Counted from the first letter of the stretch, positions 24,595-34,069 are shown. The stretch is 58,254 nucleotides of DNA from an uncultured Bacillota bacterium (GCA_958352855.1 CATWQE010000013.1:1-58254), one strand, 5' to 3'. The notes: generated by a model from the sequence alone, not told the origin. Translations and numbers: made by a program.

Positions 24595-25920
24595 TCACCG
24601 CTCCTCTATCCTGGAAAGCAAATATTCTTTTGTATTTTTTTCAGGCTCTCTTAGAACCAGCTCCAGCAGACGCTCCAGGGTTTCTCCCAGCCCTTTTCCC
24701 GGCTTCATGCCTGCCTCTATTAAATCTCTTCCGGAAACAGCCAGGGTTTTCAGAGAAATACAATCCCTGCGTTTCATAATTTCCTCATACAACTCCCGGC
24801 TTTGTTCCAGTTTTTCCAGCTTTTCCTCTCTTCGGTAGGTGCTCTGGGCCAGCACATCGGCTTTTCTCATTCCAAGCAGCAGTTCAAATAGCTGAGGCCC
24901 TATCCTGCACAACATCCTGCGCACAGAATAACCATTGCACTCCCAGGGGCATTCATGCCAGAGAACCAGCTTTGTCACCTTATCCAGGGTATCATTGTCA
25001 AACCGCAAACGCCTCATAACCTTTCTGGCTATCTCCGCGCTCACCTGCTGGTGTCCGTAAAAATGGTCAATACCAGCTTCGTCTGTGGAACGTTTTTCCG
25101 GCTTTCCCATATCATGAAATAGCAGGGCCAGACGCAGGATTCTATCCCCGGGCACTGTTTCCAACGCCTTCAGGGTGTGCTCTCCTACACTGTAGCAATG
25201 ATGAGGATTATTCTGCTGAGTTTGCATCATAGCATCAAATTCCGGCAGAACTATTTTGGTAATCCCCAGTTCCCAGGCAGTGCGCAAATAAGCAGGATGA
25301 GGGGAGAGAAGCAGCTTCACAAGTTCTGTGTGAATCCGCTCTGCGCTGATTTTGTTCAAGGTATGCGCCAGTTCCCCTGCTGCCTTTGCAGTGTCCTCTT
25401 CAATCATAAATCCCAGTTGTGCAGAGAAGCGCACTGCCCGCAGAATCCTGAGGGCGTCTTCTGTAAACCGTTCTCTTGGCTCACCCACACAGCGGATAAC
25501 CTGCTGCTTCAAATCTCTGGCGCCGCCAAACACATCCACCAGACCCTCCCTGTCATTATACGCCATGGCATTAATGGTAAAATCCCTTCGTTTCAGGTCT
25601 TCTTCCAGCTTTCCTGTAAAAATGACTTCTTTGGGATGACGGCTGTCCTCATACTCTCCGTCAATACGGTAAGTGGTAACTTCAAAGCCTTCCTTATCCA
25701 GCAGAACCGTCACTGTTCCATGCTGAAGCCCCGTATCAACTGTCCGCTTAAAAAGAGCCTTGACTTCCATAGGTTTTGCAGAAGTGGTAATATCCCAGTC
25801 TGCCGGAATACGCCCCAGGAGGCTGTCACGCACACAGCCTCCCACTGCATAAGCATCGTACCCATGCTCCTGCAGCCGCTTTATAATTTTATTTACTTTT
25901 TCCGGAATCTGAATCACCAT
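24595..25920 (-). CDS. cca: CCA tRNA nucleotidyltransferase
   Basis: This 441-residue enzyme adds or repairs the 3' CCA of tRNAs. The N-terminal nucleotidyltransferase motif is YAVGGCVRDSLLG..ADWDITT, with RRDFTINAMAYN and the RRALR-type helix (EDALRILRAVRFSAQLG). A C-terminal HD domain (LLFHDMGKP) is present. Neither tRNA-Tyr, tRNA-Leu nor tRNA-Met here encodes CCA, so the enzyme is essential in this genome. The start follows CAGGAGGAGCAGTAG. Confidence 0.96.
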   Translation of the reverse strand: MVIQIPEKVNKIIKRLQEHGYDAYAVGGCVRDSLLGRIPADWDITTSAKPMEVKALFKRTVDTGLQHGTVTVLLDKEGFEVTTYRIDGEYEDSRHPKEVIFTGKLEEDLKRRDFTINAMAYNDREGLVDVFGGARDLKQQVIRCVGEPRERFTEDALRILRAVRFSAQLGFMIEEDTAKAAGELAHTLNKISAERIHTELVKLLLSPHPAYLRTAWELGITKIVLPEFDAMMQTQQNNPHHCYSVGEHTLKALETVPGDRILRLALLFHDMGKPEKRSTDEAGIDHFYGHQQVSAEIARKVMRRLRFDNDTLDKVTKLVLWHECPWECNGYSVRRMLCRIGPQLFELLLGMRKADVLAQSTYRREEKLEKLEQSRELYEEIMKRRDCISLKTLAVSGRDLIEAGMKPGKGLGETLERLLELVLREPEKNTKEYLLSRIEER

Positions 25921-25955
25921 CTACTGCTCCTCCTGGTCTGTCTCTTCTGAACTTT

Positions 25956-27395
25956 TTAGTACGCGCGTCCCCAGTAAACCATTTTCTTTGCAGGCTTTCC
26001 ACATACCACACACTTGTCAGACAGGGTTTCCTGCTCAAAGGGAATACATCTGGATGTAGCCTGTACATCTTCTTTAATCTTATCCTCGCACTCTCTGCAT
26101 CCACACCACATAGCTTTTACAAAACCTGGTTTTTCTTCTACGGTTTTCTTGAACTCTTCATAATCGGTCACAGTATAAGTATGAGCATCCCTGTGTGCTC
26201 TTGCCCGCTCTAACATTTCCTTCTGCATGGTATCCAGGATTTCCTGTACACCCTGGGCCAGATTATCCAGAGATACAACTGTCTTTTCTCTGGTATCTCT
26301 TCTTACTACCACTGCCTGGTTTGCCTCAATATCCTTTGGACCGCATTCAATACGAACCGGAATACCTCTCATTTCCTGTTCTGCAAATTTGAAGCCAGGG
26401 CTCTTGTCCGTAGCATCTGTTTTCACGCGGATTCCCGCTGCTTTTAACTGGGCGTTGAGTTTTTCTGCGGTTTCCAGAACGCCTTCTTTGCGCTGCTGAA
26501 TAGGAATAATTACAGCCTGTACCGGAGCAATTCTCGGAGGCAGTACCAGACCGCTGTTATCACCATGTACCATAATAATGGCACCAATCATACGTGTTGT
26601 CATACCCCAGGAAGTCTGGTGTACATACTGCAGCTTATTCTCTTTATCTGTATACTGGATGCCAAAGGCTTTTGCAAAACCGTCGCCAAAGTTATGGCTG
26701 GTACCGGACTGCAGCGCTTTTCCGTCATGCATTAATGATTCAATGGTGTAAGTTGCCTCTGCACCTGCAAATTTTTCCTTGTCTGTTTTCTGTCCTTTTA
26801 CTACTGGAATTGCCAGCACCTGCTCACAGAAATCCGCGTAGATATTTAACATCTGAACAGTTCTTTCCTCTGCCTCCTCAGCAGTAGCATGAGCAGTATG
26901 ACCCTCCTGCCATAAAAACTCTCTGGAACGCAGGAATGGTCTTGTGGTCTTTTCCCAACGCACAACAGAACACCACTGATTGTATACCTTTGGAAGGTCT
27001 CTGTGAGACTGGATTTCTTTTGCATAGAAATCACAGAACAAGGTTTCAGAAGTAGGACGCACACAAAGTCTCTCCTGCAATGGTTCCAGACCTCCATGTG
27101 TTACCCATGCAACCTCAGGCGCAAAGCCTTCTACATGATCTTTTTCCTTCTGAAGAAGACTTTCCGGAATAAACATTGGGAGATATACATTCTCTACCCC
27201 TGTTTCCTTGAATCTTCTGTCCAGCTCATGCTGAATATTTTCCCAGATGGCATATCCCGCAGGTTTGATAACCATACACCCCTTTACGCTGGTATAGTCA
27301 ATTAAATCTGCTTTTTTTACCACATCTGTGTACCACTGTGCAAAATCTTCCTCCATGGAAGTAATCGCTTCTACAAGTTTCTTATTGTTTGCCAT
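25956..27395 (-). CDS. proS: Prolyl-tRNA synthetase, short (archaeal/eukaryote-like) type
   Basis: This 479-residue class II synthetase charges tRNA-Pro. Motif 2 (RPTSETLFCDFYAKEI and later FLRSREFLWQEGHTAH) and the anticodon-binding domain (PPRIAPVQAVIIPI) are visible. The C-terminal zinc-binding extension CGCRECEDKI ... CVVCGKPAKKMVYWGRAY marks the ProS3-type, common in clostridia, rather than the long bacterial form with an editing insert. The start follows AAAGGAG. Confidence 0.96.
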   Translation of the reverse strand: MANNKKLVEAITSMEEDFAQWYTDVVKKADLIDYTSVKGCMVIKPAGYAIWENIQHELDRRFKETGVENVYLPMFIPESLLQKEKDHVEGFAPEVAWVTHGGLEPLQERLCVRPTSETLFCDFYAKEIQSHRDLPKVYNQWCSVVRWEKTTRPFLRSREFLWQEGHTAHATAEEAEERTVQMLNIYADFCEQVLAIPVVKGQKTDKEKFAGAEATYTIESLMHDGKALQSGTSHNFGDGFAKAFGIQYTDKENKLQYVHQTSWGMTTRMIGAIIMVHGDNSGLVLPPRIAPVQAVIIPIQQRKEGVLETAEKLNAQLKAAGIRVKTDATDKSPGFKFAEQEMRGIPVRIECGPKDIEANQAVVVRRDTREKTVVSLDNLAQGVQEILDTMQKEMLERARAHRDAHTYTVTDYEEFKKTVEEKPGFVKAMWCGCRECEDKIKEDVQATSRCIPFEQETLSDKCVVCGKPAKKMVYWGRAY

Positions 27396-27413
27396 GAATT
27401 TTCTCCTTTAAGT

Positions 27414-27899
27414 CTACACTTCTATCTCAATTTTTCTCCCTGTGGGATTATACTGATAATACCGCACTCCCGCTGCGTCCAGCATCCGCTTGGACGCCTT
27501 CACAGCCGGAGAAGCCGCGTACTTATCACATTCATATACAATGGTTTTAATTCCTGCCTGAATAATGGCTTTGGCGCATTCATTACAGGGGAACAAAGAC
27601 ACATAGAGTTTTGCCCCTTCCAGGGAACCGCCTCTGTAATTTAAAATGGCATTTAATTCGCTATGTGTCACATAAAAATATTTGGTATCCAGTTCTCCCC
27701 CGTCTCTTGCCCAGGGGAATTCATCATCTGAGCAGCCCATGGGAAAACCATTGTAGCCCATGGACAAAATCTTGTTATCCTGGCTTACAATACAGGCTCC
27801 CACCTGGGAATTGGGGTCTTTGGATCTCATTCCTGACAGCTTGGCCACTCCCATAAAATATTCATCCCAGGAAATATAGCCATCTCTTTTCCCTGTCAT
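27414..27899 (-). CDS. comEB: dCMP deaminase, ComEB type
   Basis: This 161-residue zinc enzyme deaminates dCMP to dUMP for thymidylate synthesis. The zinc site is THSELNAI (His plus catalytic Glu) with PCNECAKAI. The ATG at 27899, 12 nt after the upp stop and preceded by GAGGTGAAGAGG, is preferred over a GTG three codons upstream. It is cotranscribed with upp and rpiB. Confidence 0.93.
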   Translation of the reverse strand: MTGKRDGYISWDEYFMGVAKLSGMRSKDPNSQVGACIVSQDNKILSMGYNGFPMGCSDDEFPWARDGGELDTKYFYVTHSELNAILNYRGGSLEGAKLYVSLFPCNECAKAIIQAGIKTIVYECDKYAASPAVKASKRMLDAAGVRYYQYNPTGRKIEIEV

Positions 27900-27910
27900 C
27901 CTCTTCACCT

Positions 27911-28540
27911 CTATTTTGTTCCGAAAATACGGTCTCCCGCGTCTCCAAGTCCCGGCATAATATAGCCATGGTCATTTAAGCATTCATCTAACGCGCCAAC
28001 ATAAACATCCACATCCGGATGAGCTTCTGTCAATGCTTTAATCCCTTCCGGCGCTGCAATGAGACACATGAAATGAATGTTCTTCACACCCTTTTCCTTC
28101 AGCATGGTAATGGCAGCCACCGCAGAACCTCCGGTTGCCAGCATAGGATCTGTTACAAACACTTCTCTTTCCCCGCAGTCTGCCGGAAGCTTGCAGTAAT
28201 ATTCCACTGGTTTTAAGGTTTCCGGGTCTCTGTACAGACCAATATGTCCTACTTTCGCCGCCGGAACCATGGTAAGCATACCTTCCACCATTCCAAGGCC
28301 AGCCCGCAGAATGGGAACCACTGCCATTTTCTTTCCAGCCAGTTCTTTTACTGTGGTTTTCTTTAAAGGTGTTTCGATTTCCACATCTGTCAGCTTTAAG
28401 TCTCTGGTTGCTTCATAGGCCATAAACATTGCCACTTCGCTTACCAGTTCCCGAAACTCTTTGGAGCTTGTCTCTTTTCTCCTGATAATTCCAATCTTAT
28501 GCTGAATCAGCGGATGCTCCATAACTAATACTTTTGCCAT
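27911..28540 (-). CDS. upp: Uracil phosphoribosyltransferase
   Basis: This 209-residue pyrimidine salvage enzyme makes UMP from uracil and PRPP. The PRPP motif VTDPMLATGGSAVAAI and the uracil-binding end GYIMPGLGDAGDRIFG are present. The start at 28540 (MAKVLVMEHPL) follows AAGGAGAAG. A longer frame upstream overlaps rpiB and is rejected. Length is standard. Confidence 0.97.
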   Translation of the reverse strand: MAKVLVMEHPLIQHKIGIIRRKETSSKEFRELVSEVAMFMAYEATRDLKLTDVEIETPLKKTTVKELAGKKMAVVPILRAGLGMVEGMLTMVPAAKVGHIGLYRDPETLKPVEYYCKLPADCGEREVFVTDPMLATGGSAVAAITMLKEKGVKNIHFMCLIAAPEGIKALTEAHPDVDVYVGALDECLNDHGYIMPGLGDAGDRIFGTK

Positions 28541-28580
28541 GTGTCTTCTCCTTTTTCTTTTATCTTTTTGTTTTATAGTT

Positions 28581-29009
28581 TCATTCTTCAATTAAATCTA
28601 TTCTGTGCTGGTGTCTTGGCGCATGGGAAAACTCTGTATTTAAGAAAGTATCTACAATTTTCACTGCAAGACCTGGCCCTACTACTCTTCCGCCTAAAGC
28701 CAGCACATTGGCATCATTATGCTCTCTGGTAGCCTCTGCGCAGAAGCAGTCTGTGCAAAGGGCAGCCCGGATGCCTTTCATTTTATTGGCTGCAATAGAG
28801 ATTCCGATTCCTGTACCGCAAATAAGAATACCCTTCTCGCACTCTCCCTGTAAAATAGCGTTTCCTACTTTTCTGGCATAGATTGGATAATCCACAGCTT
28901 CTGTGCTGTCGCATCCAAAGTCCTTGTAAGGAATTTTCTTATCCTCCAGGTATTTGATAATTTCCTGTTTTAATTCATAACCTCCATGGTCGCATCCTAA
29001 TGCTATCAT
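28581..29009 (-). CDS. rpiB: Ribose 5-phosphate isomerase B
   Basis: This 142-residue enzyme interconverts ribulose 5-phosphate and ribose 5-phosphate. It begins with MIALGCDHGGYELK. The active-site Cys region (GILICGTGIGISIAANK) and LALGGRVVGPGLA are visible. The gene starts within the sua5 stop (ATGA overlap), so the two are coupled. Supply of PRPP precursor fits with upp next to it. Confidence 0.96.
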   Translation of the reverse strand: MIALGCDHGGYELKQEIIKYLEDKKIPYKDFGCDSTEAVDYPIYARKVGNAILQGECEKGILICGTGIGISIAANKMKGIRAALCTDCFCAEATREHNDANVLALGGRVVGPGLAVKIVDTFLNTEFSHAPRHQHRIDLIEE

Positions 29010-30079
29010 CTGGTTTCCTCCTTCTGCTCTTCCAAATATATAATGTGATGTCCTGCTGCCTTTAACAGCCTGTTCATAATAGCCTGTCCCATCTGGGGGG
29101 TATCAAAAGCTTCTGAATAAATACAGTCCACATCTTCTTCATCAAAAGCTCTCAAAATACCGAACAAATGTCTGGCAATGCCTTCTTCGTCCTCTCTTCT
29201 GCCAATGTTTTTTACCACAGCAGCATGATAAAAATCCTGATTTTCATCTGTGCTGATAACACCGGCTCTCAGTCCCTTTTCTCCCTGCATTTTGCACTGG
29301 CTGTTAATATATTCTCTTACCTCTTCCGGACTTCCCTGTACAATGGTAAGACCGGCTTTTGGGGCATAATGCCTGTATTTCATTCCAGGGGCTTTGGGTT
29401 TTACCGCAGAGTCTGTAATCAAAAGCCCTTTGTCCATCTCTACTTCCCCAATCACCCGGGCTATCATTTCCTGGCTTATATATCCAGGTCTTAAAATCAC
29501 AGGCTTCTCTGACGTAAAATCCACAATAGTAGATTCCAGTCCGATTTCCACTTCTCCGCCATCCAGAATCATATCAATCCTGCCGGACAAATCCTCCTTT
29601 ACATGTTCTGCGCAGGTAGGACTTGGTCTTCCTGAAGTGTTAGCGCTTGGCGCAGCAATATACCCTCCGCCTGCCGCAATAAGAGCCCTGGCTACCGGAT
29701 GGCTTGGCATGCGCACAGCTACACTCTCCAGGCCTCCGGTGGTTTCATAGGGCACTCTGTGATTTTTCTGAAAAATCATGGTCAACGGACCGGGCCAGCA
29801 GGCATCAGCCAGTTTCCTTGCTTCCTCCGGCACCTGTGTGACAATTTCCTCCAGGCTTTCCATATCTGCAATATGTATAATCAAAGGATTGTCAGACGGT
29901 CTTCCTTTTGCAGCATAAATCTTTTCTGAGGAGCTGGCATTTAATCCGTCACCACCCAAACCATATACAGTTTCTGTGGGAAAGGCAACCAGACCTCCCT
30001 GTTTCAGGATTTCTCCTGCACACTCTATGATCTCCCTCTCGGGATGTTCCCTGTCAACTTTGACTACTTTCGTATTCAA
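29006..30079 (-). CDS. L-threonylcarbamoyladenylate synthase (Sua5/TsaC)
   Basis: This 357-residue enzyme makes threonylcarbamoyl-AMP for the t6A modification of ANN-decoding tRNAs. The N-terminal YrdC domain (about 1-210: GGLVAFPTETVYGLGGD, KGRPSDNPLI, APSANTSGRPSPT) is joined to a C-terminal Sua5 domain (about 230-355), so it is the long form. The start appears to be TTG at 30079, preceded by AAGAGG. A possible extended -10 TGGTATGAT lies upstream near 30122-30130. Confidence 0.94.
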   Translation of the reverse strand: MNTKVVKVDREHPEREIIECAGEILKQGGLVAFPTETVYGLGGDGLNASSSEKIYAAKGRPSDNPLIIHIADMESLEEIVTQVPEEARKLADACWPGPLTMIFQKNHRVPYETTGGLESVAVRMPSHPVARALIAAGGGYIAAPSANTSGRPSPTCAEHVKEDLSGRIDMILDGGEVEIGLESTIVDFTSEKPVILRPGYISQEMIARVIGEVEMDKGLLITDSAVKPKAPGMKYRHYAPKAGLTIVQGSPEEVREYINSQCKMQGEKGLRAGVISTDENQDFYHAAVVKNIGRREDEEGIARHLFGILRAFDEEDVDCIYSEAFDTPQMGQAIMNRLLKAAGHHIIYLEEQKEETR

Positions 30080-30122
30080 TGTGCAACCTCTTCTTCCTTA
30101 TCATCATTCTCATACTTTTTTA

Positions 30123-30833
30123 TCATACCATATTTTCACTGTTTATTTCCACCGTTTTTAAAAATTTTAAAATTCCCTGGCAGATAGCTCTCGCACATTT
30201 CTGCTGATACTCTTTTGTTGCCAGAAGCTCTGCCTCTCCTGGGTTGGTAAGAAAACCTGTTTCCACAATATTTAGAACGCCCTCGCTCCTTTTTAATAAA
30301 TAATATGTGCTATTTCCTTTCTCCACTCTGGGATTCTCAACCTCAAGCTGCCGGTTAAGCTCCTCCTGAATGCATTTAGCCAGAGCCGCCCCCTTTACAG
30401 AATGTGTGTAGTAAAACACCTGAGGGCCGCATACTTCCTGGTCTTCATAGCTGTTTTGATGAATACTCACTGTAAGCAGAGGCTTTTTCTCCTGAATCAT
30501 GGCGCAGCGATTCTGCATATCCTGAACCTTTTTATTTCTGCTGTCCTCATCGTAAAGTCCCATATCTGACTCTCTGGTAAGCAGAACTTCATATCCTTCT
30601 TTTTTTAATTCCTTTTCTAAACATCTGGCAATTTCCAGATTTACTTCCTTTTCCTGAAGTCCGCCGATTCCCACTACCCCCGGGTCGATTCCTCCATGTC
30701 CGCTGTCAATCATAATCAGTCCCCTGGATTCGGCTCCTGTCTTGGCTGTGAGCATTGCTCCTTCCCGGGAAAGCAGATATATGGCAAAAAGCATACAAAG
30801 TGCCATGCCCCGTTTCAACCAGCGTCTGCGCAT
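30123..30833 (-). CDS. cwlD: Spore cortex N-acetylmuramoyl-L-alanine amidase CwlD
   Basis: This 236-residue Amidase_3 enzyme has a signal anchor (about 9-26) and zinc ligands in DSGHGGIDPG, KEVNLEIA and SIHQNS, plus catalytic Glu in IVETGFLTN. In Bacillus CwlD makes muramic-delta-lactam in the spore cortex together with PdaA, allowing germination enzymes to recognise it. Length agrees with CwlD (about 237). A sigma-E-like promoter is seen at 30867-30895, and AAGGAG lies before the ATG. Confidence 0.9.
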   Translation of the reverse strand: MRRRWLKRGMALCMLFAIYLLSREGAMLTAKTGAESRGLIMIDSGHGGIDPGVVGIGGLQEKEVNLEIARCLEKELKKEGYEVLLTRESDMGLYDEDSRNKKVQDMQNRCAMIQEKKPLLTVSIHQNSYEDQEVCGPQVFYYTHSVKGAALAKCIQEELNRQLEVENPRVEKGNSTYYLLKRSEGVLNIVETGFLTNPGEAELLATKEYQQKCARAICQGILKFLKTVEINSENMV

Positions 30834-30866
30834 AAATATCTCCTTATTTCTATCTTCTCTCTAATA

Positions 30867-30895
30867 GATATATGCACAAGAGGTCTGAATAAAAC
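30867..30895 (-). promoter_or_regulatory. Possible sigma-E-like promoter of cwlD
   Basis: GTTTTATT (30895-30888) and CATATATC (30874-30867) on the minus strand are 13 bp apart. Both are partial matches (6 of 8) to the sigma-E boxes. cwlD is mother-cell expressed in Bacillus. Confidence 0.3.
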
Positions 30896-30901
30896 CACAG
30901 C

Positions 30902-30929
30902 AAAAGGGGCTGCCACTACAACCCCTTTT
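30902..30929 (-). terminator. Terminator after the DivIVA-like gene
   Basis: AAAAGGGG and CCCCTTTT form an 8-bp stem with a 12-nt loop. It is 13 nt beyond the stop codon of the coiled-coil gene and upstream of the cwlD promoter. The T run on the minus strand is short. Confidence 0.55.
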
Positions 30930-30941
30930 CTTTCGTATCCC

Positions 30942-31760
30942 TTATTCATCCTTTAAGAATTCATCCAGCTCCTCTTCCAGCATGGCTTCATCTTCCTCAC
31001 TTAACAGTCTGGAAATCTGAAGAGCCAGTTTGCTGTCTTCATCCTCTTCCTCATCATCTTCTTCGTCAAACTCTTCCAGTTCAGCAATATCATCCAGGGA
31101 GTCCAGAATATCCAGTTCCTGGGTGTCTCCCAGGTGCATTTCCTGGGCTTCCTCTTCCCCTTCTTCTGGTTCCTTTGGCATCTGAACCTTGTGAAGTTCA
31201 AGTTCCATGTCATCCCCAATATCACTTAAAGAGGTTGGCATACTGCTGATAATCTGATGTACTTCTTTATAAGAGGACATAAATCTGCGCTGTGCCTGGT
31301 TAATCAGTTCCACGATTCCATTCATTTCTTCCTGAACAGCCAGATATTTCTTCTTACCTTCCACCAGTTTATCATCAATCTCAGACTGCACAGACTCCAC
31401 TCTCCGCTTTGCTTCTGCCTCTGCTTCGGCAATCATCTGATCGCATTTTTCTCTGGTTTCCTTTTCCATGCTGTCTGCCTTTAATTGCGCATCAAAAACC
31501 AGTTTTCCAATACTCTCATAATTATCAATATACTTCTGGTATTTTTCTTTAATATTCTCTTCCATGCGCGCCTGATAAGCATCTTTTAAATCAATACGCT
31601 TCTGCAACTCTGCAATTTTTTCATCCCTGTCTGCTATCTGCTTTCTGAAATTCACCTGAGCTTCTGCCATCTCATCCTTCATTTTCTGAATCAGCTCCTG
31701 AACCTCTTCCTTATCGTAGCCGCCCATTAAACTTGTTTTTAACATTTCGTGTTCTGCCAT
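30942..31760 (-). CDS. DivIVA-like coiled-coil protein
   Basis: This 272-residue protein starts with a short DivIVA-like segment (LMGGYDKEEVQELIQKMKDE) followed by about 140 residues of continuous coiled coil rich in E, K and Q. Its C-terminal quarter is extremely acidic (EEFDEEDDEEEDED). No membrane segment is present. DivIVA and GpsB proteins scaffold cell poles or division sites. The acidic tail is not part of the standard family. It is preceded by AGAGGTGGAG and lies 27 bp after the GH18 gene, probably in one operon. Confidence 0.65.
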   Translation of the reverse strand: MAEHEMLKTSLMGGYDKEEVQELIQKMKDEMAEAQVNFRKQIADRDEKIAELQKRIDLKDAYQARMEENIKEKYQKYIDNYESIGKLVFDAQLKADSMEKETREKCDQMIAEAEAEAKRRVESVQSEIDDKLVEGKKKYLAVQEEMNGIVELINQAQRRFMSSYKEVHQIISSMPTSLSDIGDDMELELHKVQMPKEPEEGEEEAQEMHLGDTQELDILDSLDDIAELEEFDEEDDEEEDEDSKLALQISRLLSEEDEAMLEEELDEFLKDE

Positions 31761-31786
31761 AATACTCCACCTCTATATTTTTTCTC

Positions 31787-33502
31787 TTACTGTAAATATT
31801 GACTGATTACCGGCCATACATCTGCGCGTTCAAATCCCAGCTTCCACGCAGCGCAGCCAGCTAATTCATACTCTTTTATAAGTTGAAGCTTTGCTTCCAG
31901 AGACTTTTCATCCTCCAGCCAGATTCTCTCCAGTCCATTCTCTGTCTGCAGTTCTCCATAATTTTGGGAAACCTCTTTATTCCAGTATACATCCATTCCC
32001 TTCTCACTGGTATACTGGGTGGCTTCTTCCATTCCCATCACCTTACTGCTTACTGTTCCATTGTTGGCTTCTGTCCATAATCTGGTATAAAAAGGAACTC
32101 CGTTAATCACTTTTTCTGCCGGCACCTCTTCCAGAGTCAGACGGATACCTTCTTCCACAAAAGGAAGAGACGCAACAGAACCCGCCTCCGGTGAACCAAT
32201 GGTATGTTCATCATATCCCATAATAATCACATAATCCCCAATAATCCCCTGTTCCTTACGATTATAAAAAGCAGTGTACTGTGGAACCGGATTATCAATA
32301 GAAAGCACCAGATTATTAGCTCTGCAGGTAATTGACAGCTCTCTTAAAAACTGGATAAAATGAGGGACCTCCTCTTCTGTAAGCGCCTCAAAATCCACGT
32401 TAATTCCATCTAATCCCACTCTTTGCGCCTCCTGCAGCAGCTTCTCAATAATATGTGCTCTGGACGTTCTGACTGACAGTGTTTCCAGAGTGCTGACATT
32501 TTCATTAAAATTATCAATCAGTCCCCACACTTCCATTCCCTTTGCATGAGCCTTACTTACATAGTCTGCACTTGCCAGGGAAGAAATAGTTCCTTCATTT
32601 CCTGTAATAGAAAACCAGGTTGGGGAAATCACATTCACTCCTGCCGCATCTTTCACAGCATCTTCAAAGGTTTCATTTGCCGCCTCAGAAGTCACCTGAT
32701 GCCATGCCAGATTTATCTTATGATCTCTGGTAAGGCTGGTATAATTTTCCTCATAGCTTCCCTCATACACAAGCTCAGTCTCCTGTGGCTTATCCATGTG
32801 TTTCTTTTCCACATAACCGTCCAGTCCATCTTTGGTCATAACTCTGGACCAGTTTTCCAGCTCTTCCAGAAGTGTCAGGGAATCCCCTGCTTTCACATCA
32901 CACAGAATGGGGCTTTTAATCCCGCCCTGATAACGGACAACCGTATCCGCCTTAGCTGTTAATGTCTTGGCATTTCCCCATTGATATGTAATTACCGTTC
33001 TGGCCGGTTTCTCATAAGTAGTCCCCTGAATCTGCATATATTCTTCTAAAAAGTCCAGGGCAAGATAGCGTTCCCCATCTATTTCCCGCACAATCTTATA
33101 TTCTTTTTCCTGGTTTTCCTTATTGCAAACATAGGAACTGCTCTCGGGTTCAAGCTCCAGAATCTCCTCCGCAGTTGTGTAAAGCATCTTCTGAGATTCC
33201 TCATCCCAGTAAAATCTGCCTCCCAGAGTACCTGTTACTACCTCATAAGGAACGTACACCATCCCATCTGCAAGTTTCCCCCTGGTCTCACTGATTTTAT
33301 CCTGAAGAATCAGGACCACATCATTCTCATCCTGAATCTTATAATAATCCTTCAGCGCCATTCTGGCATCTGAGGGCGTATATTTCTTAATATAAGCGGT
33401 AATCACACCAGCCGCACCAACCACAATTACCAGAAGCAGAACCACCAGCACTGCCATAAGCTGGCTGTTTCTCCTCCTCCGTCTTCTCCTTCGCTTTGCC
33501 AT
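31787..33502 (-). CDS. Membrane-anchored SH3/GH18 domain protein
   Basis: This 571-residue protein has an Arg-rich cytoplasmic start, a signal anchor (about 15-38) and an outer region with a copper-amine-oxidase-N-like segment. A bacterial SH3 domain (about 190-240) and a GH18 barrel (about 255-570) follow. The GH18 catalytic motif is DGINVDFEAL with Glu as acid. Relatives such as SleL/YaaH hydrolyse peptidoglycan in spores, and others are non-catalytic envelope proteins. The intact DxxDxE suggests activity on cell wall GlcNAc links. It shares an operon with the DivIVA-like gene. Confidence 0.85.
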   Translation of the reverse strand: MAKRRRRRRRRNSQLMAVLVVLLLVIVVGAAGVITAYIKKYTPSDARMALKDYYKIQDENDVVLILQDKISETRGKLADGMVYVPYEVVTGTLGGRFYWDEESQKMLYTTAEEILELEPESSSYVCNKENQEKEYKIVREIDGERYLALDFLEEYMQIQGTTYEKPARTVITYQWGNAKTLTAKADTVVRYQGGIKSPILCDVKAGDSLTLLEELENWSRVMTKDGLDGYVEKKHMDKPQETELVYEGSYEENYTSLTRDHKINLAWHQVTSEAANETFEDAVKDAAGVNVISPTWFSITGNEGTISSLASADYVSKAHAKGMEVWGLIDNFNENVSTLETLSVRTSRAHIIEKLLQEAQRVGLDGINVDFEALTEEEVPHFIQFLRELSITCRANNLVLSIDNPVPQYTAFYNRKEQGIIGDYVIIMGYDEHTIGSPEAGSVASLPFVEEGIRLTLEEVPAEKVINGVPFYTRLWTEANNGTVSSKVMGMEEATQYTSEKGMDVYWNKEVSQNYGELQTENGLERIWLEDEKSLEAKLQLIKEYELAGCAAWKLGFERADVWPVISQYLQ

Positions 33503-33539
33503 ATTTCAACTCCTTCTGTTCTCCTTTGTTTTCTAAGTT

Positions 33540-33598
33540 ATTATACCACCAACGCCACTGGCAACATTGGCTTGGATTGCATGTTTGCAATCATTATA
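33540..33598 (-). promoter_or_regulatory. Tandem -10 boxes with a palindrome upstream of the GH18 gene
   Basis: Two TATAAT boxes lie at 33545-33540 (extended, TGGTATAAT) and 33598-33593 on the minus strand. A hairpin GATTGCA-AACA-TGCAATC (33592-33575) lies between. The palindrome may be an operator or a transcript hairpin. The -35 boxes are weak. Confidence 0.4.
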
Positions 33599-33637
33599 CC
33601 ACACTTTTCTCTTTCGTCATCATTTTCTTCCCTGATT

Positions 33638-33895
33638 TCATGGTTTTTTCAGATTTTTTCTTCTATGTACATAATTATAAACCGGCTCATCCTGCACATA
33701 ATCAAAGGAAAGGCCCTGTACTTTTCCATTTTCATCCTGAATGTAGTCACGCATATAGTCGCCTTCTTCTGCAATCCGGTACGCCCTGGCAATACGCTTT
33801 GGGGTACTTTCTCTTCCGTTTAAATACAGTGGAACTCCCATATTCCGGTATGTTTCCAACTCCTGATACAGATCTGTGTTCTCTCGTCTATCCAT
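33638..33895 (-). CDS. Small conserved hypothetical protein
   Basis: This 85-residue soluble protein is rich in Tyr, Arg and Glu (DLYQELETYRNMGVPLYLNGRESTPKRIA...). It has a strong AGGAGGAG six bases before the ATG. No membrane segment, signal or catalytic motif is seen. I have the impression of similar small proteins in Lachnospiraceae but know no function. It may be transcribed from the promoter at 34205-34233 through a long leader that also carries a 28-codon frame. Confidence 0.6.
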   Translation of the reverse strand: MDRRENTDLYQELETYRNMGVPLYLNGRESTPKRIARAYRIAEEGDYMRDYIQDENGKVQGLSFDYVQDEPVYNYVHRRKNLKKP

Positions 33896-34069
33896 ATCTC
33901 CTCCTGACAGGACTGCTAAATAGTTCGTGATATATTACCATCCTGTTCTTCTGACATAAAACGTTTTCATCCAGATACAAAAGAGATAGAAAAAGTCCCC
34001 ACATCACTTTAGAAGTCAAAATTGTTTTGTAATGCAAAAAGTTCTTATTCTTTACCGGAAATCCTGCGG

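Noticed and set aside
25177..25950. 257-codon plus-strand frame opposite cca
   Set aside because: It is antisense to a complete cca gene, with no binding site and low-complexity composition.
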